Below are positions 9,163 through 19,000 of a stretch of DNA of 64,000 nucleotides, one piece after another. The notes under the pieces were generated by a model. That model had not been told where the DNA came from, ran no database searches, and saw only the letters and a list, made by a program, of their open reading frames with translations. A program made the position numbers and the translations under genes. Origin of the DNA: Caballeronia udeis (GTDB lineage: Bacteria; Pseudomonadota; Gammaproteobacteria; Burkholderiales; Burkholderiaceae). Location: NCBI RefSeq assembly GCF_001544555.2, contig NZ_FCOK02000013.1, forward strand, positions 82,421 to 146,420, given 5' to 3'. How positions within the stretch are numbered: the first letter of the stretch is position 1; every line of letters starts with the position of its first letter.

Positions 9163-9429
9163 TGGATGGTCAGTCCTCGTGACCCTGTCGCCTGTCCGCA
9201 AAATAACGGGCGGGGGGCTTGTGTTTACACATGCCCCATGACGAGGATTTCGCGGCATACCACGCGGCGCATTTAATCGTGTCCTTGCGCGGCCCTTGTC
9301 CGTTAGTAAGTGCTTGCCTGCTTAGTCACGCTAAGCGCACCGTTGCGCGTTAGCGGACTCTGCGCTAGCGGCACACGGAACTCAAGACACCATCCACCAC
9401 CAGCAAAACCCACCCCCAATCGTTAAATG
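9163..9429. other. Intergenic stretch without recognisable gene
   Basis: This is the left part of the 416-base gap between the kinase and the convergent LysR gene. It holds no convincing reading frame and no hairpin followed by T residues. The right part of the gap is annotated as a candidate small RNA. Confidence 0.5.
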
Positions 9430-9462
9430 TTGTCAGATCGAGGCCGACGTTATTTTCTTTCG

Positions 9463-9568
9463 GCGCGAATGCGGAGACACTAGCTTCACCCTTCCGAGGG
9501 TGTGTCCCGCGACGAAATCATCCTCGTCGCGCTTCAAGTCCCATCCCGCCCGGGTGGGACTTTTTTTT
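9463..9568 (+). ncRNA. Candidate small RNA with three consecutive hairpins
   Basis: Three stem-loops follow each other. The first is 9487-9492/9497-9502 with a TCCG loop. The second is an 8-bp stem, 9508-9515/9524-9531. The third is a 7-bp stem plus 3 inner pairs, 9537-9543/9555-9561, running into eight T residues (9561-9568). The T-run is on the plus strand only, so it cannot serve the convergent LysR gene. A possible promoter lies upstream: TTGTCA at 9430-9435 and TATTTT at 9451-9456, with a short 15-base spacer. The 5' end at about 9463 is deduced from that. It could instead be the long 3' end of the kinase mRNA. Confidence 0.4.
9537..9568 (+). terminator. Intrinsic terminator
   Basis: A GC-rich stem (arms AGTCCCA/TGGGACT with an extra CCC/GGG inside and one bulged T) is followed by eight T residues, facing the plus strand. 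It ends either the candidate small RNA or the two-component operon. Confidence 0.8.
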
Positions 9569-9578
9569 AATGCGTCGA

Positions 9579-10484
9579 CTAGCGGTTCGAAAAAGCCTGG
9601 CGACGGCGGAACAGGTCACGCGCGATGGAACAGAAGAGGGCGGTGGTCTGGCCTTCGTCCTGAAGGCGGCGGCTCATGATGATCGGCGAGGTGGGGCCGG
9701 GTTCGGGCAGGTGCCGGTAGACTACCCCATGCACTCTTAAACCGTCGACGCTCTCCGGTACAAGCGACACACCCACTCGCGCCGCAACGAGTCCAAGCGC
9801 CGTCTGCAACTCCCGTACTTCGTGTACTGCAGAAGGTTCCAGCGCATGGTCACGTAGCGCCGATAACTGCTGGTCCGCGTAACTCGGGCGCGGCGAACTC
9901 GGATAGACAATCAGCGTCTCGCGGGCCATATCCTCCAGCGTCAATTCCACCGAAGCGTCCGCTAACGGATGATCTTCCGGCAGCGCGGCAATCATCCGTT
10001 CCTCGACCAGTACCTCGCGCGTGAGTTGCACGTCATCGAAACGCAATCGTCCAAAACCGACGTCGATCCGTCCGCCCTTCAATGCACCGAGTTGTTCGAG
10101 CGTGAACATCTCGATCAACGACAATTCGATCTGTGGAGCAGCCTCGCGAAATGCGCGGATTACCTGTGGAAGCGCCCCATAAAGCGTGGACGGCACGAAG
10201 CCGATCACAATGCGTTCGGCCAGTTGCGCAAGCCGGCGCGTGAGCGGAACGAGTTCGTCGCTTTCATCGACCAGGCGCTTTGCCTGCGCGTAGAAAACGC
10301 GGCCCGCTTCGGTCAGGCGCAAAGGCCGCGAGCCGTGCTCGAACAGCGGCAACCCGACGCTTTCTTCAATCTGCTGGATCTGCCGGCTGAGCGGCGGCTG
10401 CGTCATGTGCAGGCGACCGGCCGCACGTGTGATGTTCATTTCTTCGGCTACCGCGATGAAATAGCGGAGTTGTCGCAGCTCCAT
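9579..10484 (-). CDS. LysR-family transcriptional regulator
   Basis: 301 residues. The N-terminal winged helix reads MELRQLRYFIAVAEEMNITR then LHMTQPPLSRQIQQIEESVG, the opening typical of the CatM/BenM/CatR subgroup that senses small aromatic or carboxylic acids. The effector domain starts near residue 90 (IVIGFVPSTLYGALP). The start is backed by GAGG seven bases upstream. It follows the MFS exporter gene on the same strand after a 237-base gap and could regulate it or a gene elsewhere. Effector unknown. Confidence 0.9.
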   Translation of the reverse strand: MELRQLRYFIAVAEEMNITRAAGRLHMTQPPLSRQIQQIEESVGLPLFEHGSRPLRLTEAGRVFYAQAKRLVDESDELVPLTRRLAQLAERIVIGFVPSTLYGALPQVIRAFREAAPQIELSLIEMFTLEQLGALKGGRIDVGFGRLRFDDVQLTREVLVEERMIAALPEDHPLADASVELTLEDMARETLIVYPSSPRPSYADQQLSALRDHALEPSAVHEVRELQTALGLVAARVGVSLVPESVDGLRVHGVVYRHLPEPGPTSPIIMSRRLQDEGQTTALFCSIARDLFRRRQAFSNR

Positions 10485-10721
10485 GCAGGCCTCAAATGGT
10501 TAAAGATCCAGCGGGTTTGCCAACACGTCCGAATTGCTCCGAAGGACGGGCACAGGACATTGCATGAGGAGGTGTCCGGCGCCCGCATTTCATGGAGGCG
10601 CCGGGCGTGATTGTGACATGGGGAATGAGCGAGCCGGCAAACAAGGGCGCTTGCCGGCATGGCACCGTTTCTCCAGCGCCCAGCGTATTCGGCATCCGGA
10701 GCGCGGGAAAAACGCTGCTTT

Positions 10722-12014
10722 TCAACGGTCCTTGGCGACTTGCTCGACCGCACCGCTTAGCGTTGCCTTAGCAGTTTTATCGACATTGGCTGCCCTAAGG
10801 ATCCAGTTATAAATGGCGCCCGCGATCATCAGGGCCGAGGTGCCGAAAAACACTTCCCGCATGCCGAAATGCCCGCCGACAAAACCGCCTGCAAGCGGTC
10901 CGGCAACCTGCCCGGTATATTGCGCAGACGTCGAATAACCCAGCATATTTCCTGCAACGGAGGCCGGCACGTTGTGCCGGATCACGCTGGCAACGCAAGG
11001 CAGCAGTCCGCCGAGCGCCAGGCCCATCAGGAAGCGCAGCACGACCAATTGCCAGCCCCGCGTGACGAACGCCTGCGGGATCAGCAGGATGCCCGCCACC
11101 GCGAGGCAGCCGATAATGACGTTCCAATGCCCGACCCGATCAGCGAGCTTGCCCAGGTACGAGGCCGAGAGAATGCTGCCCAATGCCGCGGCCGACATCA
11201 CCAGTCCCGCGACAAACGTGACCTGATGCACATCGACCACCTGCGCCACGTAGACGGTGATAATCGGCTCGATCGACATGTTTGCCAGCATCAGGAGCAT
11301 GCCGGTCACCAGCATGGCGACCGTCGGCCGCTTGTCGCCGATCTCAGCCCAACTGCCACGCCGCTTCCCCTTCTTGCTCACGCCCGGGTGACGCTCGTTC
11401 TTGACGAAGAATACGGTCGCCAGGAATGTAATAAAAATAAGGGCGCCCGAAGCGAGAAAGGTCGACCGGATTCCGATCAGCGGCGGCAGTGAGCCACCAA
11501 TGATCGGGCCAACCAGATTGCCGGCCATGATGCCGGAAGACAGGACGCCAAGCGCCCAGCCGCATCGATCCTTCGGTGTCTGGGTGGCGACCAGCACGGT
11601 GGAACCCGACGCAAATCCGCCGAGCAGGCCCGCAAGAAGTCTAAGGCCGACGAGTTGCCAGACGTTATGCGCCATCCCCATCAACGACATGATGACGGCC
11701 ATGCCGAGGCTGGCGCGGATCAGCATCGGCTTGCGGCCGTAGAGGTCGGCAAGCCGGCCCCACAGTGGCGCGGTCAGCGCGGCAGTGAAAAACGTCGCAC
11801 CGTAAGCGACGCCGGACCACTGGACGATCGCGGCATGATCCTTGACGCCCAGCTGTTCCACGTAAAGCGGCAGGAATGGCAGCATGAGTGTCATGGCCAC
11901 GATGGTCGTGAACGATCCAAATACGCAGACGATGAGATTGCGCCGCCAGTGGGTGAATTCCTCCGCAGCCGGGGAATCATCTTGAAGGGCGCTTGCCGTT
12001 TGTTTGTTCATCAT
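10722..12014 (-). CDS. MFS drug exporter, DHA1 family (MdtG-like)
   Basis: 430 residues with about 12 membrane spans. It starts MMNKQTAS with the first span at LIVCVFGSFTTIVAMTLMLP. Motif A appears as GRLADLYGRKPML in the loop between spans 2 and 3, and a related GKLADRVGHWN lies in the second half. TVLVATQTPKDRCGWALG with GNLVGPIIGG (motif C) marks the drug:H+ antiporter DHA1 group, closest to MdtG. The frame is open further upstream to 12143, but the extra residues are low-complexity and lack a membrane signal, so the ATG at 12014 was chosen; no strong ribosome binding site is seen. Likely role: proton-driven efflux from the inner membrane. Confidence 0.85.
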   Translation of the reverse strand: MMNKQTASALQDDSPAAEEFTHWRRNLIVCVFGSFTTIVAMTLMLPFLPLYVEQLGVKDHAAIVQWSGVAYGATFFTAALTAPLWGRLADLYGRKPMLIRASLGMAVIMSLMGMAHNVWQLVGLRLLAGLLGGFASGSTVLVATQTPKDRCGWALGVLSSGIMAGNLVGPIIGGSLPPLIGIRSTFLASGALIFITFLATVFFVKNERHPGVSKKGKRRGSWAEIGDKRPTVAMLVTGMLLMLANMSIEPIITVYVAQVVDVHQVTFVAGLVMSAAALGSILSASYLGKLADRVGHWNVIIGCLAVAGILLIPQAFVTRGWQLVVLRFLMGLALGGLLPCVASVIRHNVPASVAGNMLGYSTSAQYTGQVAGPLAGGFVGGHFGMREVFFGTSALMIAGAIYNWILRAANVDKTAKATLSGAVEQVAKDR

Positions 12015-12222
12015 TCTGTCCGGGTCAGCGCGGGAGGGTGAGTGTTGTCCGGCGACTTCCTGAGGGCCGGAACAACCGCCCCGCGCAAAGTGAGGAAGCG
12101 AGCGGGCTTCAACCCGGATCGTAAGGCGTGAACGGTGGCGCAACCAGTCCGCTGTCTATACCGGTATGGCGACTACCCGGCAGGGTTCTGTCACATGACA
12201 GAAGACGTGACCGAAGGCTCGA

Positions 12223-12282
12223 CCTAAGCCGTCACCTAAGACGTCACCTAAGACGTCACCTAAGACGTCATCTAAGCCGGCG
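12223..12282. repeat. 12-bp tandem repeat, about five units
   Basis: Five consecutive 12-base units begin at 12223, 12235, 12247, 12259 and 12271. The three central units are identical (CCTAAGACGTCA) and the outer two carry a few changes. The last unit overlaps the 3' end of the marR coding sequence (stop at 12272). Each unit contains GACGTC, a short palindrome. It looks like slippage-generated repeat DNA between two convergent or tandem minus-strand genes. Confidence 0.85.
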
Positions 12283-12769
12283 CCTCAACACCGCGGGCCT
12301 GTAATGAAGTAAGCAGCTTCATCATAAGCCGGATGAGGTCCTTCCTGTCTCGCGGGGTCAGATCTTCGAACAGCTCCGCTATTGCCAGTTGCGATGGCAG
12401 AAGCGTTTTTTCCACGACTCGTTTTCCGTCCTCGGTGATCTCGATGAGCGTGGCGCGGCGATCGCGCTCGTGAGGCACACGTCGCACCAGATTCTCTTTT
12501 TCGAGGCCATCAACCAGGACTGTCACATTACGGGGCGACATCTCGAGAAACTCCGCAAGCTCTCCCATGCTGACGCGCTCCGCCTTTGTCGCCAGACCCA
12601 GCAGCATGGTGGCGCGAGGCACGGTTAAACCGGCGTCGACCGGCAGGTGTGAACGCGCCCACCGATGATAGGCCAAGCCGAATTTACCAAAGACAGCAAG
12701 CAACTGACTGCTCTCCGGAGAGACAGGAACGGTAACGGACAATTCTCTCGGAACACTTTTTCTTGACAT
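12272..12769 (-). CDS. MarR-family transcriptional regulator
   Basis: 165 residues. The central winged helix includes VPRATMLLGLATKAERVSMG, ELAEFLEMSPRNVTVLVDGL and the wing VRRVPHERDRRATLIEITEDG. It is divergent from a NodT/MexA/MexB-type efflux operon. A MarR protein in this position usually represses the pump and itself and releases DNA on binding small phenolic or drug-like ligands. Two palindromes lie immediately upstream of its ATG at 12769 and no clear ribosome binding site is present, so operator and translation start nearly coincide. Confidence 0.9.
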   Translation of the reverse strand: MSRKSVPRELSVTVPVSPESSQLLAVFGKFGLAYHRWARSHLPVDAGLTVPRATMLLGLATKAERVSMGELAEFLEMSPRNVTVLVDGLEKENLVRRVPHERDRRATLIEITEDGKRVVEKTLLPSQLAIAELFEDLTPRDRKDLIRLMMKLLTSLQARGVEAPA

Positions 12770-12778
12770 CTAATTTAG

Positions 12779-12811
12779 TATCAATTGATAATTTATTAGA
12801 TGATATCTAAT
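12779..12811. promoter_or_regulatory. Two palindromes, probable MarR operators for the efflux operon
   Basis: A perfect 12-bp palindrome TATCAATTGATA occupies 12779-12790. A second inverted repeat, ATTAGAT-gat-ATCTAAT, occupies 12795-12811. They sit 10-42 bases upstream of the marR start in a locally AT-rich stretch and face the RND operon. MarR proteins bind palindromes of this size, so these are the natural operator candidates. Confidence 0.6.
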
Positions 12812-13066
12812 CGCGGTTTGTTACTCAACCTTTCGAAAAGATACGCGCCGTACGAGGTGTCATGCCCACATCTGCGGGAAACTCCTACTGAGATTATGCT
12901 ATGCGCTAGCGCTCAGGATGACGTGTTGTCTGTGGGTGGTGCGAGATAAAAGAGGTGGTCAGGTGATCGATGTCTTCCGGGATATTTCTTTCTAAATACT
13001 TCGGATTCCTTTCAATTGTTTTGCAAGGTAACGCTCGCGAATATTTCCGTTGGCGGACAGAAGAAT

Positions 13067-14632
13067 ATGACACTGAATGAGTTCCCGATGCACAACGCTG
13101 GTGGGGTTCTATCCCATATCCTGGAAAGCGCGTGGCGGCGTTGCGGGGTCGGACTGGTTGCGCTGAGCGTCGCAGGCTGCGCGGTCGGCCCGGATTATAA
13201 GAAACCAACCGTCGAGATTCCCGCCACTTTCAAGGAGGGAGTCGACTGGCAGCGGGCGCAGGCGAATCCCCAGGCGTCGCTGACAAGTAACTGGTGGCTC
13301 GCGTATCAGGACGATCAGCTCACGGACCTGATTGGCAAGGCGCTCAAGGCCAATCAGTCGATCGCACAGGCAGAGGCCGCATATCGCCTTGCGCAGGCGA
13401 CGGTCGAGGCCAACCGGGCGAGCCTGTTCCCTACGGTCACCGCGGGCTTGTCCGGCTCGCGAACCGGTGTAGGGGCGGGTGCTGTCGGCAATAACACGAC
13501 CACCAGCAGAGCGGGCGTGTCCAATTCCGTCAACGCAAACGTGGCGGCGAGCTGGGAGCTTGACCTGTGGGGCGAAATCCGGCGTGAAGTCGAATCGAGC
13601 AAAGCCAGCGCTCAGGCAAGCGACGCCCAACTGGCGGGAGAGCGCCTGTCGATTTCGGCTACGCTGGCGATCGATTATTTTCTGCTGCGGCAAGACGATT
13701 TCGACATCGAATCGCTCAAACAGCAGCAGCATATTGACGAGCGCATCCTCGACATGACGCGGGCGGGCTTTATCCAGGGCTCCCAGTCGAACGACGAAGT
13801 GCTGGTGGCACAGGACTCGCTGGAACTGGTGATCGCCGACCTGCAGACCACGCAGACGGCGCGTGAGCAATCTGAACACGCGATTGCCGTGCTGATCGGT
13901 GTGCCGCCAGGCAGCTTTACCCTGGCGCCGCGGTCGGATTACGCCTTCGTGACGCCGGTGGTGCCGCTTGCCCTGCCTTCGCAGCTGCTCGAACGACGCT
14001 ACGACGTGGTCAGCGCCGAGCGCACGGCAGCGGCGGCGAACGCAAAGATAGGCGCCGCCGAAGCGGCGTTCTATCCGACGCTCGATCTGTCGGCTCAAGG
14101 CGAGTTCCAGCACAACACGCTTGCCCACCTGTTCTCGCTGCCCAACCGCATCTGGACCCTGGGCCCCGATCTGGCCGCGACGATCTTCGACGGCGGTGCG
14201 CGCACGGCGGCGGTGCGGGAAGCGCGGGCGACCTACGACGGAGACGTGGCCGCCTATCGCGGGACCGTTCTGAGCGCATTCGAGAGCGTGGAGGATGGTC
14301 TGTCGAACTGGAATCACCTGCAGCAGCAGGAGCAGGCGTTCGCCAATATCTATCAGCGTAACCAGCAGCTCTTCTCGAGCGAGCATGCCCAGTTTCAGGT
14401 CGGCAGCGCGAGCGAGCAGAGCCTGCTGACGCAGCAGCTCACGCTGCTGCAGGCGCAACAGAACCTGAAAGATACCCAGTCCTCGCTGACGCAGGCCAGC
14501 GTCACGATGATCAAGGACCTGGGCGGCGGCTGGCAATGGGACGAGGCGCACGGGGGAGCGGTGAGTACCGGTGCGCCGTCGGCAAGCGGGCCGAAAGCCG
14601 ATCCATCAGTAACGGAAGCCTCGGCGCATTAA
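13067..14632 (+). CDS. RND efflux outer-membrane lipoprotein, NodT/OprM family
   Basis: 521 residues. The N-terminal lipoprotein signal has the lipobox LSVAGC, followed by AVGPDYKKPTVEIPATF, the standard opening of this family. Two OEP repeats follow, with SNWWLAYQDDQLTDLI and ASWELDLWGEIRREVESSKA in the first and LGPDLAATIFDGGARTAAVR in the second. It forms the trimeric outer-membrane/periplasmic channel of a tripartite pump. The ATG at 13067 is preceded by a purine-rich GGACAGAAGAAT; the ATG at 13088 is an alternative. It is the first gene of an outer-membrane protein / adaptor / pump operon. Confidence 0.93.
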   Translation: MTLNEFPMHNAGGVLSHILESAWRRCGVGLVALSVAGCAVGPDYKKPTVEIPATFKEGVDWQRAQANPQASLTSNWWLAYQDDQLTDLIGKALKANQSIAQAEAAYRLAQATVEANRASLFPTVTAGLSGSRTGVGAGAVGNNTTTSRAGVSNSVNANVAASWELDLWGEIRREVESSKASAQASDAQLAGERLSISATLAIDYFLLRQDDFDIESLKQQQHIDERILDMTRAGFIQGSQSNDEVLVAQDSLELVIADLQTTQTAREQSEHAIAVLIGVPPGSFTLAPRSDYAFVTPVVPLALPSQLLERRYDVVSAERTAAAANAKIGAAEAAFYPTLDLSAQGEFQHNTLAHLFSLPNRIWTLGPDLAATIFDGGARTAAVREARATYDGDVAAYRGTVLSAFESVEDGLSNWNHLQQQEQAFANIYQRNQQLFSSEHAQFQVGSASEQSLLTQQLTLLQAQQNLKDTQSSLTQASVTMIKDLGGGWQWDEAHGGAVSTGAPSASGPKADPSVTEASAH

Positions 14633-14826
14633 GGTGCGGCTTCCGAATGTGTGGCTGCATGAGTCCGCCATGCCCGGTTCGATCCCGTTTTGTGTTGTAA
14701 CCGGGATTGGCCGCGCCAGTCATCTCAAGATGAACATTTCATTTCCGTTTGCGCCCACCACGGCGAAAACGACGCAAGACGTGTCCCGACCGGCTGCTAT
14801 CGAGCTCAAGCATGAATGGAGTTTCA

Positions 14827-16029
14827 ATGAATAAGCTATCAACACTGCGTGTACCCCTGCTTTGCCTGGGCGTGATTGCTGTTGCCGCTTGCAGCAAGAG
14901 CGGCCCGCCTCCTGCGCCCCCACCGCCGCAGGTCGGCGTGGTGACAGTCGCGCCGCAAAGCACACCGCTCACCAAAAATCTGGTCGGCCGGTTGTCGTCC
15001 TACATGAGCGCCAACGTGACTGCTCGTGTGTCGGGTGTGCTGCTCAGGCGTGCCTATAAGGAAGGCGGTGCGGTCAAGAAAGGGCAGTTGCTGTTCGAGA
15101 TTGATCCGACCTTCTACCAGACCGTGCTTAGCAACAGTCTCGCCACGCTTGCCGGCGACGAGGCCACGTATGCCAATGACCGCGTGACGGCGGAGCGCAA
15201 CCATAAGTTGCTGCCGGTTGGCTCGGTGTCGCAACAAACCGTGGACAATTCCGATGCGACCGTGCGCACCGACGCCGCCAAGGTCAAGGCTGACCAGGCG
15301 TCGGTTCAAAGCGCGCGGATCAATCTCGGCTATACGAAGGTCGTTTCGCCGATCGACGGCATTGCCAGCCAGCAACAGGTGACCGAGGGCGCTGTCGTTG
15401 GCAGCAGCACCAGCGATGCCGGCTCCAGCGGCACCTCGCTCACCACCGTCGATCAGATCGATTCCCTGTACGTAAACTTCTCGATGAGCGCGGCGGATCT
15501 GGTGACGCTGCGGCAGGCGCAGGGACTGGGCAACGTCGCCCTGTCTGCCCAGGACGAGACCAAGGTCCAGATCGTATTGCCCAACGGCAGCGCCTATGAC
15601 CAGCCAGGCACGCTGGACTTCTCCGATGTCGCCGTGAATTCGGCTACGGGCGCCGTCAGCTTGCGCGCGCTCGTGCCGAATCCCCAGCACCAGCTGCTGC
15701 CCGGCATGTATGTGACGCTGAGCGTCAACCTCGGCCAGCAGCACAACGTCTTCCTGGTCCCGCAGCAGGCTTTGCAGCGCGACACCGGCGGCGCCTATGT
15801 GTTCGTCGTGGGGCCGGACGGAAAGGTGCAGCGAAAGACTGTCGACACGAAAGACAGTTATCGCAACAACTGGATCGTCACGAACGGCCTGGATAACGGC
15901 GATCAGGTCGTCGTGACGGGTCTGCAGGCCGTGCAGGTCGGCGGGCAGGCCAAGCCGGTGCCCTGGCAGTCACCAAGCGCGGCTTCGAACGGAAGCAATG
16001 CCCCCCAGGCATCCGCTGACCACGCTTAA
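14827..16029 (+). CDS. RND efflux periplasmic adaptor (MexA/AcrA family), lipoprotein
   Basis: 400 residues. The start at 14827 has GGAG seven bases upstream, and the product begins with a lipoprotein signal (VIAVAAC lipobox). The barrel-sandwich pattern follows: VTARVSGVLLRRAYKEGGAV and GQLLFEIDPTFYQ, then a coiled-coil hairpin, NLGYTKVVSPIDGIASQQQV and VNFSMSAADLVTLR, and the membrane-proximal domain with VPQQALQRDTGGAYVFVV. It links the inner-membrane pump to the outer-membrane channel. The 194-base gap after the channel gene carries no obvious terminator. Confidence 0.93.
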   Translation: MNKLSTLRVPLLCLGVIAVAACSKSGPPPAPPPPQVGVVTVAPQSTPLTKNLVGRLSSYMSANVTARVSGVLLRRAYKEGGAVKKGQLLFEIDPTFYQTVLSNSLATLAGDEATYANDRVTAERNHKLLPVGSVSQQTVDNSDATVRTDAAKVKADQASVQSARINLGYTKVVSPIDGIASQQQVTEGAVVGSSTSDAGSSGTSLTTVDQIDSLYVNFSMSAADLVTLRQAQGLGNVALSAQDETKVQIVLPNGSAYDQPGTLDFSDVAVNSATGAVSLRALVPNPQHQLLPGMYVTLSVNLGQQHNVFLVPQQALQRDTGGAYVFVVGPDGKVQRKTVDTKDSYRNNWIVTNGLDNGDQVVVTGLQAVQVGGQAKPVPWQSPSAASNGSNAPQASADHA

Positions 16030-16041
16030 GGAGTCTGCCTC

Positions 16042-19000
16042 ATGCCACGTTTCTTTATCGACCGTCCCGTCTTTGCCTGGGTGATTCCGATCCTGATCTG
16101 CCTGATCGGTATCATTCTGATGCAGCGCATGGGCGTGGATTCCTATCCCGACGTTGCACCGCCACAGGTCACGGTCACGGCGACCTATCCCGGCGCGAAC
16201 GCGACGACCATGGAGTCGACGGTCACCCAGGTGATCGAGCAGCAACTCACCGGGATCGACAACCTGTTGTACTTCAGTTCGTCATCCGGCAGTAACGGCA
16301 CCGCGACCATTACGCTGAGCTTTGCGACGGGCACCAACCCGGATATTGCCGAGGTTCAGGTGCAGAACCGCGTCACGCTGGCGAACCCCCTGCTGCCGGC
16401 CGCGGTGATCCAGCAGGGCGTGACGGTCGCCAAGGCCAGCCCGGACATCCTGCTGTTCATCGGGCTGCAGTCTTCCGATCGGTCTATTGACGCGTCACGG
16501 CTGAGCGACATCATCGCCTCGCAGATCCAGCCGGTCATCGCGCGTCTGAATGGCGTCGGCAACACGTTCATGCTGGGTTCGGAGTACGCGCTGCGGATCT
16601 GGCTGGACCCCGACAAGCTGCAGGGTTATGGGCTGTCGACCACCCAGGTGCTCAATGCAGTCACCGCGCAGAATGCCCAGTTCGCAACCGGCGCATTGGG
16701 CTCGGATCCCGCGGTCAAGGGACAGGTCTTTACCGCGACCGTGTCGGGCGACAGCCTGTTTTCGTCGCTGCAGCAGTTTCGCGACATCATCCTGCTGACC
16801 AACAACGACGGTACCGTGGTCCACCTCAGCGACGTGGCCCGGATTGATTTTGGGGCGCAATCGTACGGGTCGGCTGCGGCGTACAACGGCAAGGCTGCGG
16901 GCGGGATGGGCGTGTATCTGCTGCCTGGCGCCAATGCGCTGGCGGTCGCCAAGTCGGTCAAGGAGGAGATGGCGACGCTGGCAAAAGATCTGCCGCCGGG
17001 CGTGACCTGGAGCGTGCCGTACGACACCACGCCATTCATCACGGCGTCGATCACCGACGTGGTGCGCACGCTTGCTGAAGCGATCGGGCTGGTGTTCATC
17101 GTGATGCTGATCTTCCTGCAGAACATTCGCGCCACCATCATTCCGACGCTGGTTATTCCGGTGGCCCTGCTTGGCACGTTCATCGGGCTGTCGATACTGC
17201 ATTACACGATCAACCAGCTCACGCTGTTCGGCATGGTGCTCGCAATCGGCATTGTGGTTGACGACGCGATCGTCGTCATCGAGAACGTCGAGCGGATCAT
17301 GAGCGAAGAGCGGCTCCACCCCAAGGCCGCCACGCGCAAGGCAATGGGACAGATCACCGGTGCGATTATCGCAATCACGGTGGTGCTGACAGCGGTGTTC
17401 GTGCCGTCCGCGCTGCAGCCGGGCGCGACCGGCATCATCTATGCGCAGTTTGCGCTGACCATCGCGATCTCGATGGCCATGTCCGCGTTCCTGGCGATGT
17501 CGTTTACGCCGGCCCTATGCGCCGCCATCCTGAAAGCGAACCATGATGAGCACAAGAACGTCGTCTTCCGCTGGTTCAATCAGGGGTTCGACCGGCTCAC
17601 TCACGGCTATCACGGCCAGGTCGGGCGCGCGGTACGCCACGCGCCGCGCTGGATGATCCTGTTCGTGCTGCTCGCCGCGCTTGCAGGGTTCATGTATACG
17701 CGGTTGCCGACGAGCTTCGTCCCGGACGAGGATCAGGGTTTCATGCTGGCGATCGTCAACCTGCCGTCGGGGGCGACGCTTGAACGCACGAGCACGGTGA
17801 TGGATGAAATCAGCGACAAGCTGAGTCATAGCGCGATAGCGAAAGACATCGACGGCATGTTCGCGGTCAAGGGCTTCAGCTTCGTAGGCAACAGCGAAAA
17901 CAGCGGCATGGCCTTTATCAAGCTGAAGGACTGGGGCCAGCGCGATCAAACAGCCATGCAGTTGATCGGGCAGGCCAACATGATCCTGCACGGCATTCCG
18001 GACGCGCAGATCTTCGTGGTGAACCTGCCGACCATTCGCGGTCTGAGCCAGTTTGGCGGTATCGACATGTACCTGCAGGCACGCTCGGGCCAGACGCGTG
18101 CACAGCTCGCCCAGGCTCAAGGCATGTTGCTGGGAGCGGCCGCCAAGAGTTCGGTGCTGTACGGCATTCGACCCAACTCGCTGCCGGCGGCGACCCAGTT
18201 GAATGTGGCGGTGGACCGGGTGCAGGCTCAGTCGATGGGGCTCTCGCTGACCGACGTCTATGACGCGCTCCAGATGCAACTGGCGCCTTTCTTCGTGAAT
18301 CAGTTCACGTACGGCGGCCGTGTCAAACGCGTTTATCTCGAAGCGGACGCACCGTTCCGGATGGGGTTGGATGCATTGCAGCATTCCTATACGCCGAGCG
18401 GCATTGCCAACGCCGCATCGGGCACGGCCAGCACCACCGGGACGGCGACCAATACCGTCAGCAATCTGACGACGGTCAATCCGTCGGCGAGCAACACGTC
18501 GATCAGCCCGTACAACATGGTGCCGCTCTCGAGCGTCGTGAAAACGGACTGGGGGGTGGGACCGCAGGCGCTGCCGCGCTACAACGGTTATTCGGCCGTG
18601 GAGATCGTGGGCAATTCGGCGCCCGGCTATTCCACCGGGCAGGCTATGGACGTGCTGCAGGGCATCGTCGACAAATCGTTGCCGGCGGGCTTCGCGGCGA
18701 ACTGGACGGGGCAGTCATACCAGGAAGTATTGGCCGGCAATTCGGCGACGCAGTTGATGGTGCTGTCGATCGTGATTGTTTTCTTGTGTCTTGCGGCGCT
18801 TTACGAGAGCTGGTCGATTCCGGTCTCGGTGTTGCTGGTGGTGCCGTTGGGCCTGCTGGGCATGGCGGTCTTCTGCATGACGCGTGGCATACCGAACGAT
18901 ATCTACTTCAAGATCGGCATGGTGACCGTGATCGGGCTCGCCGCAAAGAATGCAATCCTGATCGTGGAGTTCGCCGTGGAGGGGCAAAACGAGGGCAAGA

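Noticed and set aside
12223..12282. Possible CRISPR-like array
   Set aside because: Units are 12 bp with no spacers; it is a plain tandem repeat.
13109..14551. 480-codon open frame antisense to the outer-membrane channel gene
   Set aside because: High-GC antisense shadow; Arg/Gln-rich translation without domains, and the plus-strand frame has complete NodT-family motifs.
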